From Anaerotignum lactatifermentans (GTDB lineage: Bacteria; Bacillota; Clostridia; Lachnospirales; Anaerotignaceae): a stretch of DNA of 64,000 nucleotides. The DNA lies in assembly GCF_016902535.1 (NCBI RefSeq), contig NZ_JACSNY010000002.1, forward strand, positions 62,001 to 126,000, read 5' to 3'. A model generated the notes under the pieces. That model had not been told where the DNA came from and did no database searches. It worked only from the letters and a program-made list of their open reading frames with translations. Shown in pieces: positions 34,060-42,748 of the stretch (positions are counted from its first letter, which is position 1; every line of letters begins with the position of its first letter). The position numbers and the translations under genes were made by a program.

Positions 34060-37000
34060 ATGCAGAAGGCAGAAATTAAAAAATTTAAAAAGGTGCTGGT
34101 AGCCAACCGTGGTGAAATTGCCATTCGTGTTTACCGTGCGCTGAATGAACTGGGAATCCAGACAGTAGGTATTTTCTCTAAAGAGGATAAATATTCTCTG
34201 TTCCGTACAAAAACAGATGAGGCATATATGCTGAATCCGGAAAAGGGTCCCATTGACGCATATCTGGATATCCGCAATATCATCAACATTGCAAAGGCAA
34301 AGGGCGTAGATGCCATCCATCCCGGTTATGGCTTTTTGTCCGAAAATCCGGATTTTGTAGATGCCTGCAACAAGGCGGGGATTGCTTTTATCGGCCCCAA
34401 TCTGGATGTTATGTATGCCATGGGGGACAAGATCTCCTCTAAAAAAATGGCCATTGAATGTAACGTGCCCATCATTCCCGGCGTAGACCATGCGATCCGC
34501 AGTCTGGATGAGGTGATGGAGGTTGCTGAAAGAGTCGGCTATCCCGTTATGCTGAAAGCCAGCAACGGCGGCGGCGGCCGTGGTATGCGTATCGTAAATT
34601 CAGCGGAAGAAATGCCCAAGGAATTTGCGGAAGCAAGAAACGAAGCAAAGAAAGCATTTGGTGATGATAAGATTTTCGTAGAAAAATATCTGCGCGATCC
34701 GAAACATATCGAAGTACAGGTGCTGGGAGACAAATACGGCAACGTGGTACATCTGTATGACCGTGACTGCTCCGTACAGCGCCGTCATCAGAAGGTAGTG
34801 GAGTTTGCTCCCGCCTTTACCGTAAGCGATTCTGTCAGAGAAAAAATCTTTGCGGACGCGGTTCGTCTGGCAAAGCATGTAGGATATAAAAACGCCGGTA
34901 CACTGGAATTTTTGGTGGATGCCGACGAGAACTACTATTTCATTGAAATGAACCCTCGTATCCAGGTAGAACATACCGTTACGGAGGAAGTAACAGGCAT
35001 CGACATTGTGCAGGCACAGATCCTCATTGAAGAAGGCTATCCTCTGGATTCCCCTGAGATCAACATTCCTTCTCAGGATGCGATCCCCTGCAACGGCTAT
35101 GCCATCCAGCTGCGTGTTACCACAGAGGACCCTGCCAACAACTTCCTGCCGGATACCGGCAAGATCAGCGTATATCGTTCTCCTGCCGGCAACGGTATCC
35201 GTCTGGACGGCGGCACAGCCCATACCGGCGCGGAAATTACACCGTTCTATGACAGCCTGCTGGTAAAGATTATTGCTCATGACAGGACTTTTGAAGGTGT
35301 GACAAGAAAAGCTGTTCGTGCCATTAAAGAAACAAGAATCCGTGGCGTAAAAACGAACATTCCTTTCCTCATCAACGTATTGCAGAGCGATGTATGGAAC
35401 GCGGGCAAATGCACAACAACTTTTATCGAAAAAACACCGGAGCTGTTCCATATCGTACTGGGCAAAGACAGAGCGACAAAGATCGCCGAATTTATTGGCA
35501 ACAAGATCGTTAACGAGTCCAGAGGACATAAACCGGAATTCGATCCCATTGTTCCACCTTCCTTTGGTCAGGACGAAAACGGAAAGATCATTCAGGTGGA
35601 AGGTGCGAAGGACAAGTTCCTGCGTATGGGCGCGGCAGAATATACACAGAGCCTGCTGAAAGAAAAACGTCTGCTGGTAACAGATACGACCATGCGTGAT
35701 GCCCACCAGTCTCTGATGGCGACACGTCTGCGTACCAACGACTTGATCGTGGCAGCGCCTGCAACCAATATGGCGATGGCAAATGCTTTCTCCGTAGAGG
35801 CATGGGGCGGCGCTACCTTCGACGTTGCGTATCGTTTCCTGACAGAGTCCCCTTGGAGAAGATTACAGCAGCTTTCTCAGGCGATGCCCAATACATTGAT
35901 TCAGATGCTGCTGCGTGCATCCAACGCGGTTGGTTATGCAAACTATCCGGATAACGTAGTAAGAGAGTTTATCAAAGTTTCCGCGGAACGTGGCGTTGAC
36001 GTTTTCCGTATCTTCGATAGCCTGAACTGGCTGGAAAACATGAAGATGCCCATAGAAGAAGCACTGAAAACAGGCAAGATCGTAGAAGGCGCGATCTGCT
36101 ATACCGGCGATATTCTGGACCCCAAGGAAACAAAATATACATTGGATTACTATATCCGCAAGGCAAAAGAACTGGAAGCAATGGGCTGCCACATTTTTGC
36201 CATCAAGGATATGGCAGGTCTGTTGAAACCTTACGCTGCCAAGGAGCTGTTTAAGGCCCTGAAGGAAGAACTGCATATTCCTCTGCACCTGCATACTCAC
36301 GATACCACAGGCAACGGTGTCAGCACCGTGCTGATGGCTGCGGAAGCAGGGGTAGATATTGCCGACCTGGCAATCCAGTCCATGAGCTCCCTGACCAGCC
36401 AGCCTTCCATGAACGCTGTTGTGGAAGCACTGCGCGGCACAGAAAGAGATACCGGTCTGGACCCCGATCAGCTGGTAGAACTGAGCCACTACTATCAGGG
36501 CGTTCGTCAGATCTTCACTGGCTTTGAAAGCGAAATGAAGACACCCAACACAGAAATCTACAAATATGAAATTCCCGGCGGTCAGTATTCCAACCTGCTG
36601 GCACAGGTAAAATCCATGGGCTCCGCGGATAACTTCGAGGAGATCAAACACCTGTATAAAGAAGCCAACGAGCTTTTGGGCAACATTGTAAAGGTAACAC
36701 CTTCTTCCAAGGTAGTAGGTGATATGGCCATTTTTATGTCCAAGAACGGCCTGAATAAAGACAACATCCTGACAGAAGGCAGAGATATTTCCTATCCTGA
36801 ATCTGTTGTGGATTACTTTATCGGCAACATCGGTCAGCCGGAAGGCGGTTTCCCCAAGGAACTGCAGGAGATCGTGCTGAAGGGCAGAAAACCCATCGAT
36901 GGTAGAGCAGGTGCGCTGCTGCCTCCTGCGGATTTTGAAGCCATCGGCAAGCATCTGAAAGAAAAACATGTTATGAAGAGTGTAAACTCCAGAAATGTCA

Positions 37001-37527
37001 TCAGCTATGCCCTGTATCCTAAGGTGTATGACGATTACTGCGACCATTGGGAATACTACACAGACGTATCCAAACTGACCAGCGATGTTTACTTCTTTGG
37101 TCTGGCTAAAGGTGAGGAAACTTCCATTGAAATCGGCGAAGGTAAAGATATCATCATCAAATTTATCGACATGTCCGAACCGGATCAGAATGGTTTCCGT
37201 GCTTTGACCTTTGAGATCAACGGCGTAATGCGTGAAGTCAAGGTTCTGGATAAACATCTGGAAGTTAAGAGTGACGGTAAGCTGAAAGCGGATAAGAACA
37301 ATCCTTTCCATCTGGGTTCCTCCATCCCTGGTACCATCAGCAAGATCATGGTAAAAGAGGGCGAGGAAGTCAAGAAGAACCAGGCGCTGCTGACCATCGA
37401 GGCTATGAAGATGGAAACCTCCATCGTAGCCAAGGAAGACGGCAAGATCGACAAGATTTATGCGGTGGAAGGCGAAAAAGTCAGCCAGGGCGATCTGTTG
37501 GTTTCCTTTGTACAGGGTGAGGAATAA
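34060..37527 (+). CDS. pyc: Pyruvate carboxylase
   Basis: The roughly 1155-residue single-chain enzyme carboxylates pyruvate to oxaloacetate using biotin, ATP and bicarbonate. Domains in order: biotin carboxylase (FKKVLVANRGEIAIRVYRAL at the start, GGGGRGMRIV ATP grasp loop, EMNPRIQVEHTVTEEVTG), carboxyltransferase (TDTTMRDAHQSLMATRLRT, with metal-binding HLHTHDTTGNG), the PYC/OADA domain, and the C-terminal biotinyl domain with EAMKMET (biotinylated Lys near 1117). Codons are strongly biased, suggesting high expression. The start was set at 34060, ten bases from AAGGAGG; ATG codons at 34051 and 34027 are alternatives. Confidence 0.96.
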   Translation: MQKAEIKKFKKVLVANRGEIAIRVYRALNELGIQTVGIFSKEDKYSLFRTKTDEAYMLNPEKGPIDAYLDIRNIINIAKAKGVDAIHPGYGFLSENPDFVDACNKAGIAFIGPNLDVMYAMGDKISSKKMAIECNVPIIPGVDHAIRSLDEVMEVAERVGYPVMLKASNGGGGRGMRIVNSAEEMPKEFAEARNEAKKAFGDDKIFVEKYLRDPKHIEVQVLGDKYGNVVHLYDRDCSVQRRHQKVVEFAPAFTVSDSVREKIFADAVRLAKHVGYKNAGTLEFLVDADENYYFIEMNPRIQVEHTVTEEVTGIDIVQAQILIEEGYPLDSPEINIPSQDAIPCNGYAIQLRVTTEDPANNFLPDTGKISVYRSPAGNGIRLDGGTAHTGAEITPFYDSLLVKIIAHDRTFEGVTRKAVRAIKETRIRGVKTNIPFLINVLQSDVWNAGKCTTTFIEKTPELFHIVLGKDRATKIAEFIGNKIVNESRGHKPEFDPIVPPSFGQDENGKIIQVEGAKDKFLRMGAAEYTQSLLKEKRLLVTDTTMRDAHQSLMATRLRTNDLIVAAPATNMAMANAFSVEAWGGATFDVAYRFLTESPWRRLQQLSQAMPNTLIQMLLRASNAVGYANYPDNVVREFIKVSAERGVDVFRIFDSLNWLENMKMPIEEALKTGKIVEGAICYTGDILDPKETKYTLDYYIRKAKELEAMGCHIFAIKDMAGLLKPYAAKELFKALKEELHIPLHLHTHDTTGNGVSTVLMAAEAGVDIADLAIQSMSSLTSQPSMNAVVEALRGTERDTGLDPDQLVELSHYYQGVRQIFTGFESEMKTPNTEIYKYEIPGGQYSNLLAQVKSMGSADNFEEIKHLYKEANELLGNIVKVTPSSKVVGDMAIFMSKNGLNKDNILTEGRDISYPESVVDYFIGNIGQPEGGFPKELQEIVLKGRKPIDGRAGALLPPADFEAIGKHLKEKHVMKSVNSRNVISYALYPKVYDDYCDHWEYYTDVSKLTSDVYFFGLAKGEETSIEIGEGKDIIIKFIDMSEPDQNGFRALTFEINGVMREVKVLDKHLEVKSDGKLKADKNNPFHLGSSIPGTISKIMVKEGEEVKKNQALLTIEAMKMETSIVAKEDGKIDKIYAVEGEKVSQGDLLVSFVQGEE

Positions 37528-37591
37528 TTCCGAAAAGCATTGTGAAATACAATGTTCTGTAAAAGGCATATCAAAAAGTAAAGATAAAGCA

Positions 37592-37629
37592 GGCTCCCCT
37601 TGAAAAATATGTGTTTTCTCAAGGGGATT
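37592..37629. terminator. Terminator-like hairpin downstream of pyc
   Basis: TCCCCTTGA and TCAAGGGGA form the outer stem and AAAA/TTTT extends it inward. There is no T tract on the + strand, so it may be an RNA 3'-end structure. Together with the next hairpin it fills the 327-bp gap before the CoA-transferase gene. Confidence 0.55.
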
Positions 37630-37674
37630 GCAAATGACTATCTTCCTAAGAAAATAGTTTCTATCAGAAAAGAA

Positions 37675-37717
37675 TTGCTGGATTCCCTTGTATTTAGAGG
37701 GATTCCGGCAATTTTTG
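37675..37717 (+). terminator. Terminator downstream of pyc
   Basis: TTGCTGGATTCCCT (37675-37688) pairs with AGGGATTCCGGCAA (37698-37711) with one mismatch, followed by TTTTT. Confidence 0.8.
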
Positions 37718-37792
37718 CTTTCTGGTGAAAATGCTTCTATACGTTCCTTTTTATTTATAGGAGGAGAATCTCGGAAAAAAGAAATACGTGTA

Positions 37793-37822
37793 TTGTATCC
37801 AAAGGAGAACTCGTGCTATACT
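37793..37822 (+). promoter_or_regulatory. Promoter of the CoA-transferase gene
   Basis: TTGTAT (37793-37798) and TATACT (37817-37822) are 18 bp apart. Confidence 0.55.
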
Positions 37823-37854
37823 AAAAACAAAGAAAGGGGAAAGGTGTGGAACGG

Positions 37855-39159
37855 ATGAAAGACTGGAAAAGTATATATCAGGAACGATTGGTATCAGTGG
37901 CGGAGGCTGTGGCTCATATCAAATCAGGAGATCGTGTCTCTGTGGCCCATGTAGGTTCGGAACCCTTTGCGTTATTGGAGGAAATGGTGCGCCAGAAGGA
38001 GCGTTATAGGGGCGTAAGTCTGTATTTTTTGCTGTCTCTGGGCGATGCCGGTTATATGGTGCCGGGGATGGAGGAACATATCCGCTTTCATGGCATCTTT
38101 TTGGGAGGCTCTACCAGAAAAGGCGTGGCGGAAGGCAGAGGAGAATATCTTCCCTGTTATTTCCATCAGTATCCGGAAATGCTGCGTGCCAGAGGCGGTC
38201 TGGATGTTCTGTTGATTTCTGTTACACCGCCGGACAAGCATGGATATTGTTCCATGGGAATGGGGATTGACCATTTGCCGGAATTGAAGGATGACGCGAA
38301 AATCGTTATTGCGCAGGTGAATCCCTCTTTGCCCAGAGTTATGGGTAACAGCTTTATCCATGTATCCGAAATTGATTATCTGGTGGAGGCGGATCGGCCT
38401 ATTCCGGAGCTGTCCCCGGCAAAAATTACGGAGGTAGAGCGTAAGATTGGCCAATACTGTGCCTCTCTTGTGAAAGACGGAGATACGCTTCAGCTGGGGA
38501 TCGGCGGTATTCCGGATGCAGTGGTGACTTTTCTGACGGAAAAAGAAGATCTGGGCCTTCATACGGAAATGGCGGCGGATGGTGTTGTGGATCTGATAAA
38601 AGCCGGGAATATCAATAATAAACGAAAAAAGATCAATAAGGGAAAAAGTATCGCCACTTTTGCGGCAGGCACGAGAAAGCTCTATGATTTTCTGGATGAT
38701 AACCCGGCCTTTGAGCTTCATCCCGTCCAGTATGTGAACCACCCTAATATTATTTCCCAAAACGATAATGTGGTCTCTATCAATTCCTGTATTCAGGTAG
38801 ACCTGATGGGACAGGCCAACGCGGAAGTAGTCAAAGGGATGCAGTTCAGCGGTGTAGGCGGTCAGGTGGATTTTATCCGGGGCGCTAATATGAGCAAGGG
38901 CGGCCGTGCCATCATGGCACTGCCCTCTACGGCGGCGAAAGGAACCATTTCCAAAATCGTGCCTTTTCTGGATCACGGAGCCGTGGTAACCACGGGAAGA
39001 GCGGAAATCAATTACGTAGTTACAGAATATGGTATAGCCCAGCTTTGGGGAAAGACGCTGCGGGAACGGGCAAAAGAATTGATTGCCATTGCCCATCCGG
39101 ATTTCCGGGAAGAACTGAAAGAAGAATACGCAAGAAGATTTCATGAAAAATTGCGTTAA
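37855..39159 (+). CDS. Acyl-CoA:acetate CoA-transferase (acetyl-CoA hydrolase/transferase family, Cat2/AbfT-like)
   Basis: The 434-residue protein is a family I CoA-transferase. The active-site glutamate is in GLHTEMAADGVVDL (Glu238, the same number as in the 4-hydroxybutyrate CoA-transferase of Clostridium aminobutyricum). Other blocks are DTLQLGIGGIPDAV, the glycine-rich FSGVGGQVDFIRGANMSKGG, and TTGRAEINYVVTEYGIAQLWGKTLRERA. Length matches butyryl-, 4-hydroxybutyryl- and propionyl-CoA:acetate transferases, which I cannot tell apart here. It would release a fermentation acid while forming acetyl-CoA. GTG at 37846 is a possible earlier start. Confidence 0.9.
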   Translation: MKDWKSIYQERLVSVAEAVAHIKSGDRVSVAHVGSEPFALLEEMVRQKERYRGVSLYFLLSLGDAGYMVPGMEEHIRFHGIFLGGSTRKGVAEGRGEYLPCYFHQYPEMLRARGGLDVLLISVTPPDKHGYCSMGMGIDHLPELKDDAKIVIAQVNPSLPRVMGNSFIHVSEIDYLVEADRPIPELSPAKITEVERKIGQYCASLVKDGDTLQLGIGGIPDAVVTFLTEKEDLGLHTEMAADGVVDLIKAGNINNKRKKINKGKSIATFAAGTRKLYDFLDDNPAFELHPVQYVNHPNIISQNDNVVSINSCIQVDLMGQANAEVVKGMQFSGVGGQVDFIRGANMSKGGRAIMALPSTAAKGTISKIVPFLDHGAVVTTGRAEINYVVTEYGIAQLWGKTLRERAKELIAIAHPDFREELKEEYARRFHEKLR

Positions 39160-39163
39160 AGAG

Positions 39164-39203
39164 AAAACAGCCGTCCGGCAAATATCCGGACGGCTGTTTT
39201 TTC
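39164..39203. terminator. Bidirectional terminator
   Basis: AAACAGCCGTCCGG and CCGGACGGCTGTTT form a perfect 14-bp stem with a 7-nt loop, with T runs on both strands. It separates the CoA-transferase gene from the converging DUF1275 gene. Confidence 0.9.
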
Positions 39204-39208
39204 ATGAT

Positions 39209-39886
39209 TCAGCTTTCTAATGGTTTTTCTTTTACAAACAGCATGAAAAAGGCAATCACCAACAGCAAAATGCAGAAGAGAAGAGCGAGACTGCCTCGCA
39301 GCTTCGTTCCAACGGCGCCCAGACCGGCGCCCAGAATAAAGAAAAGGATGATGCCGTAATAGTGCAAAGCTTTCTCCCAACGAGTTTTGTCTCTGGTTTC
39401 CAAAAAACGAACCAGATGCTCTGTGCCGCTGCGCAGATTGCCGGTACACATGGTAGTAGCAAAGGGCATACCGTGGACCTTACGAAAACTCTGTACCTGC
39501 AAAGAGCAAATAAAGGAAACCAAAGCGTTGGCGATGGCGTCGGCAGAACCCAATGGCAAAAGCAGTACTACCACCAGACAGACGATTTCCAGCAAAAGTA
39601 CCAGCTGCCGCCAGTGGAGGGCCAAACGGCCTTCTTCCCAGCGGTGAATCCATTCTCCTGTAAATACACCGAGAACAAAGGCAAATATTGGCACCAGATA
39701 AAACAGGGCTTTTCTCCAGTCTCCCTCGGAAAGGCGCACACCCAAAAGGACGATATTGCCTGTCTGGGCATTGGCAAAGACCTGTCCTCTGGCCAGATAA
39801 GTATAGGCGTCCAAAAATCCGCCTACCACTGCCAGCATGGCACCAAGACGGAAGGAATCGGACATTTGATTGGTATGTATTGGCAT
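39209..39886 (-). CDS. YoaK/DUF1275 family membrane protein
   Basis: The 225-residue protein has six predicted membrane helices. Family marks are the early GGFLDAYTYLARGQVFANAQTGNIVLLG motif and the later SFRKVHGMPFATTMCTGNLRSGTEHL. Function is unknown across the family. It reads in the same direction as yifB, 15 bp away, so the two are probably cotranscribed. Confidence 0.88.
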   Translation of the reverse strand: MPIHTNQMSDSFRLGAMLAVVGGFLDAYTYLARGQVFANAQTGNIVLLGVRLSEGDWRKALFYLVPIFAFVLGVFTGEWIHRWEEGRLALHWRQLVLLLEIVCLVVVLLLPLGSADAIANALVSFICSLQVQSFRKVHGMPFATTMCTGNLRSGTEHLVRFLETRDKTRWEKALHYYGIILFFILGAGLGAVGTKLRGSLALLFCILLLVIAFFMLFVKEKPLES

Positions 39887-39901
39887 AAGATATTTCCTCC
39901 G

Positions 39902-41434
39902 TTACATCAGGTATTTTCGGTCCAGTGCCCGGTATTGAAGGACTTCCGCTAAATGACGCACCGTAATTGGCCCGCCGCCGTCCAGATCTGCCGCCGTACG
40001 GGCAACCTTTAGTATTTTATGGTAGGCTCTGGCGCTAAGATCCATGGTATCGAAGGCTTTTTTCAACAGCTCTCGTTCCATCTCTCCCAGTTGGCAATAA
40101 GAGTCTATCTGCGCGGCATTTAACTGAGCGTTAAAGAAAATCCCTTCGTCTTTATATCGTTCCAGCTGTATTTTATGTGCTCGAACCACACGTTCCCGTA
40201 TTTGTGCGGAGGTCTCGCCCTGAGGGGCGTTTTCCAGATCCTCATAACCTACGGCGGGCATTTCTACCATCAGGTCGATACGATCCAGCAAAGGTCCGCT
40301 GATTTTCCCCTGGTATTTGGCAATTTCCGCTGTGGTACAGCGACATTTGTCCCCTGTGCCCAGATAGCCGCAGGGGCAGGGATTCATGGCCGCCACCAGC
40401 ATAAAATCGGAAGGGAAGGTCAGAGTGCCGTTGACACGGGCAATAGTGACTTTTCGGTCTTCCATAGGCTGCCGCATGACTTCCAAAGCCGTTCTCTGAA
40501 ATTCCGGGAGTTCGTCCAAAAAGAGCACGCCGTTGTGTGCCAGAGAAATTTCTCCCGGCTTGGGAACTCTGCCGCCGCCGGTAAGAGCGGAAGCGGAAAT
40601 GGTATGGTGGGGCGAACGAAAAGGCCGGTGATGAATCAGCACGTTTTTGTTTTTTAACAGGCCCGCTACGCTGTAAATTTTTGTGATCTCGATGCTTTCG
40701 GCAAAGGAAAGATCCGGCAGTATCGTGGGGAACCGCTTTGCCAGCATGGTTTTGCCGGAGCCGGGTGGTCCGATCATGAGGATATTGTGTCCGCCTGCTG
40801 CTGCCAGCTCCATGGCACGTTTGGCGTTTTCCTGCCCCTTTACATGAGAAAAATCCAGAAGAGGATCTCCGCCGCTTTCCTCATAAAGAGCCTGAAGATC
40901 TAACGAAACGGGAGACAGCGTTTCTTTTCCTGTCAGAAAGGATACCATCTGCCGGAGACTGTGGATCGCGTAAACTTCCATGCCTTCTACCAGAGCCGCT
41001 TCTTCCGCGTTTTCAAAGGGGACGATACATTTTTGTATGCCCTCTTGCAGGGCGCCATAGACCATAGGCAAAATCCCGTTGACAGGCCGCAGAGAACCGT
41101 CCAGAGAAAGCTCTCCGGCAAAAAGAATACCTTCCAGCGCAGAGACAGGAAGGATTTCACAGCAGGCCAGAATCCCTGCCGCAATAGGAAGGTCAAAGGA
41201 TGCACCTTCCTTTCTTGTGTCTGCGGGAGCCAGATTAACGGTGATGCGTTTAACAGGGAAGGAAAAACCGGAATTGCGGATGGCGGTGCGAACACGTTCC
41301 CGGGATTCCTTTACGGCGGAATCGGGCAGACCCACAATATCAAAGGCAGGCAGACCGCTGCTTAGGTCTACCTCTACATTGACATGATACCCATCTATTC
41401 CCATAAGAGCTGAACTGTTTACAATGGCCAGCAT
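39902..41434 (-). CDS. YifB/ComM family Mg-chelatase-like AAA+ ATPase
   Basis: The 510-residue protein combines an N-terminal Lon-protease-like domain without catalytic Ser/Lys dyad use (VDLSSGLPAFDIVGLPDSAVKESRERV), an AAA+ core with Walker A GPPGSGKTMLAKRFPTILP and Walker B VLFLDELPEF, and a C-terminal Mg-chelatase-like helical domain. ComM in Vibrio and Haemophilus is a helicase aiding branch migration in natural transformation. Its position head-to-head with dprA, another transformation gene, fits this. It begins with ATG after GAAGGTGAC. Confidence 0.92.
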   Translation of the reverse strand: MLAIVNSSALMGIDGYHVNVEVDLSSGLPAFDIVGLPDSAVKESRERVRTAIRNSGFSFPVKRITVNLAPADTRKEGASFDLPIAAGILACCEILPVSALEGILFAGELSLDGSLRPVNGILPMVYGALQEGIQKCIVPFENAEEAALVEGMEVYAIHSLRQMVSFLTGKETLSPVSLDLQALYEESGGDPLLDFSHVKGQENAKRAMELAAAGGHNILMIGPPGSGKTMLAKRFPTILPDLSFAESIEITKIYSVAGLLKNKNVLIHHRPFRSPHHTISASALTGGGRVPKPGEISLAHNGVLFLDELPEFQRTALEVMRQPMEDRKVTIARVNGTLTFPSDFMLVAAMNPCPCGYLGTGDKCRCTTAEIAKYQGKISGPLLDRIDLMVEMPAVGYEDLENAPQGETSAQIRERVVRAHKIQLERYKDEGIFFNAQLNAAQIDSYCQLGEMERELLKKAFDTMDLSARAYHKILKVARTAADLDGGGPITVRHLAEVLQYRALDRKYLM

Positions 41435-41513
41435 CTTGTCACCTTCTTTTTCGAAATTTTTTCTTATTTATCATATCAATATTTACGAATCGGTGCAATC
41501 TATTTTAGGGATT

Positions 41514-41601
41514 TCTACTATATAATAGGGGTGAATTCACAAAAATATCAAAAATTTCAAAAAAAATCATTGAATTTTGAGAAGAAAGCATATATAGTAG
41601 A
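41514..41601. repeat. Inverted repeat between yifB and dprA
   Basis: TCTACTATATA (41514-41524) recurs as its exact complement TATATAGTAGA at 41591-41601, 66 bp apart. The first copy overlaps the TATAAT of a probable dprA promoter; the second lies 32 bp before the dprA start. A shared regulator or a transcript hairpin is possible. Confidence 0.5.
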
Positions 41602-41633
41602 TTTCGTAACTCAAAGGCAGGCGGAGGTGTCTT

Positions 41634-42725
41634 ATGGAAGAATATTACTTGATGTGGCTTTCCCGCTTTATGGTGCATCAGGGGAACAAAGCCCGTTCTC
41701 TGATTTCTTATTTTGGTTCGGCGGAAGAGATCTGGCGTGCCAGACCGGAAAAATTAAGGGCTTGTCCGTATATTTCTCCCAAATTGGCAGATACTTTGCT
41801 TGCGAACAGAGATGGGACACAGCTGGATGAATGGATCGGGGAGTTAGAGGAGAAGGAAATCAGATTTTATTCTCTGTATCATCCGGAGTATCCCTCTTTG
41901 CTGAAAGAGATTCACAATCCTCCTTTCGGTATTTATGTCAAAGGCACACTGCCGGAGGACGAGATTGATAAAGTCGGTGTTATCGGTGCAAGACGCTGTT
42001 CCCAGTACGGCGCATCGGTGGCTTACCGTATGACGAAGGAACTGGGCAGAACCAATGTAATCGTTGTCAGTGGTATGGCCCGCGGCGTAGATTCCATGGG
42101 ACACAAAGGGATTATGGACGGCGGAGGAAGGACCATTGCTGTTTTGGGCTGTGGTGTGGATGTATGTTATCCGGCAGAGAACCGGGAACTGATGGAGCGC
42201 ATTATGGATAATGGATGCGTCATATCTGAGTATCCACCGCAGACACCGGCGATTCCGTACCACTTTCCGTATCGCAATCGAATCATAGCGGGTCTATGCA
42301 AAATGATTGTGGTAGTGGAAGCTGGCAAAAAGAGCGGTACCCTGATTACGGCGGATCTGGCTCTGGAAAATGGACGGGATGTATTTGTGGTGCCGGGAAA
42401 TGTGACCAGTGCCCTGAGCGAGGGGACCAATAACCTGCTGAAGCAGGGCTGTCCTGCTATTACAGAATCCGGTGATATTTTATTTGAACTGGGCATTTCT
42501 TATAAAGAAGGCGAAAAAGAAAAATTCAGAAAAAAAGTAGCGGCGAATCTTTCGCCGGAGGAACAGGAAATCTACGGCCTGATTTCCGAGACAGAACCGA
42601 TCACAGCGGAAGAGATCGGACGAAAGCTGGAACGGAACATACAGGATGTACAGTATATGCTATCTCTTTTAGAGATTTCCGGACATATCCAGAAGCTGCG
42701 TCAGGCAGGATATATCCGGCAGTAG
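41634..42725 (+). CDS. dprA: DNA-processing protein DprA
   Basis: The 363-residue protein loads RecA on incoming single-stranded DNA during transformation. It has an N-terminal SAM-like domain, the Rossmann core with VGVIGARRCSQYGASVA, VSGMARGVDSMGHKGIMDGGGRTIAVLGCGVDVCYP, SEYPPQTPAIPYHFPYRNRIIAGL and SGTLITADLALENGRDVFVVPGN, and a C-terminal winged helix (about 300-360). Complete and of normal length. It precedes topA by 23 bp, a common dprA-topA order. The ATG follows GCGGAGGTG. Confidence 0.95.
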   Translation: MEEYYLMWLSRFMVHQGNKARSLISYFGSAEEIWRARPEKLRACPYISPKLADTLLANRDGTQLDEWIGELEEKEIRFYSLYHPEYPSLLKEIHNPPFGIYVKGTLPEDEIDKVGVIGARRCSQYGASVAYRMTKELGRTNVIVVSGMARGVDSMGHKGIMDGGGRTIAVLGCGVDVCYPAENRELMERIMDNGCVISEYPPQTPAIPYHFPYRNRIIAGLCKMIVVVEAGKKSGTLITADLALENGRDVFVVPGNVTSALSEGTNNLLKQGCPAITESGDILFELGISYKEGEKEKFRKKVAANLSPEEQEIYGLISETEPITAEEIGRKLERNIQDVQYMLSLLEISGHIQKLRQAGYIRQ

Positions 42726-42748
42726 ATCATCAGAACATGGGGTGAATT

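Noticed and set aside
35863-37569. Open frame of 568 codons opposite pyc
   Set aside because: Antisense to a highly biased coding gene, which suppresses stop codons on the other strand; no known domain.
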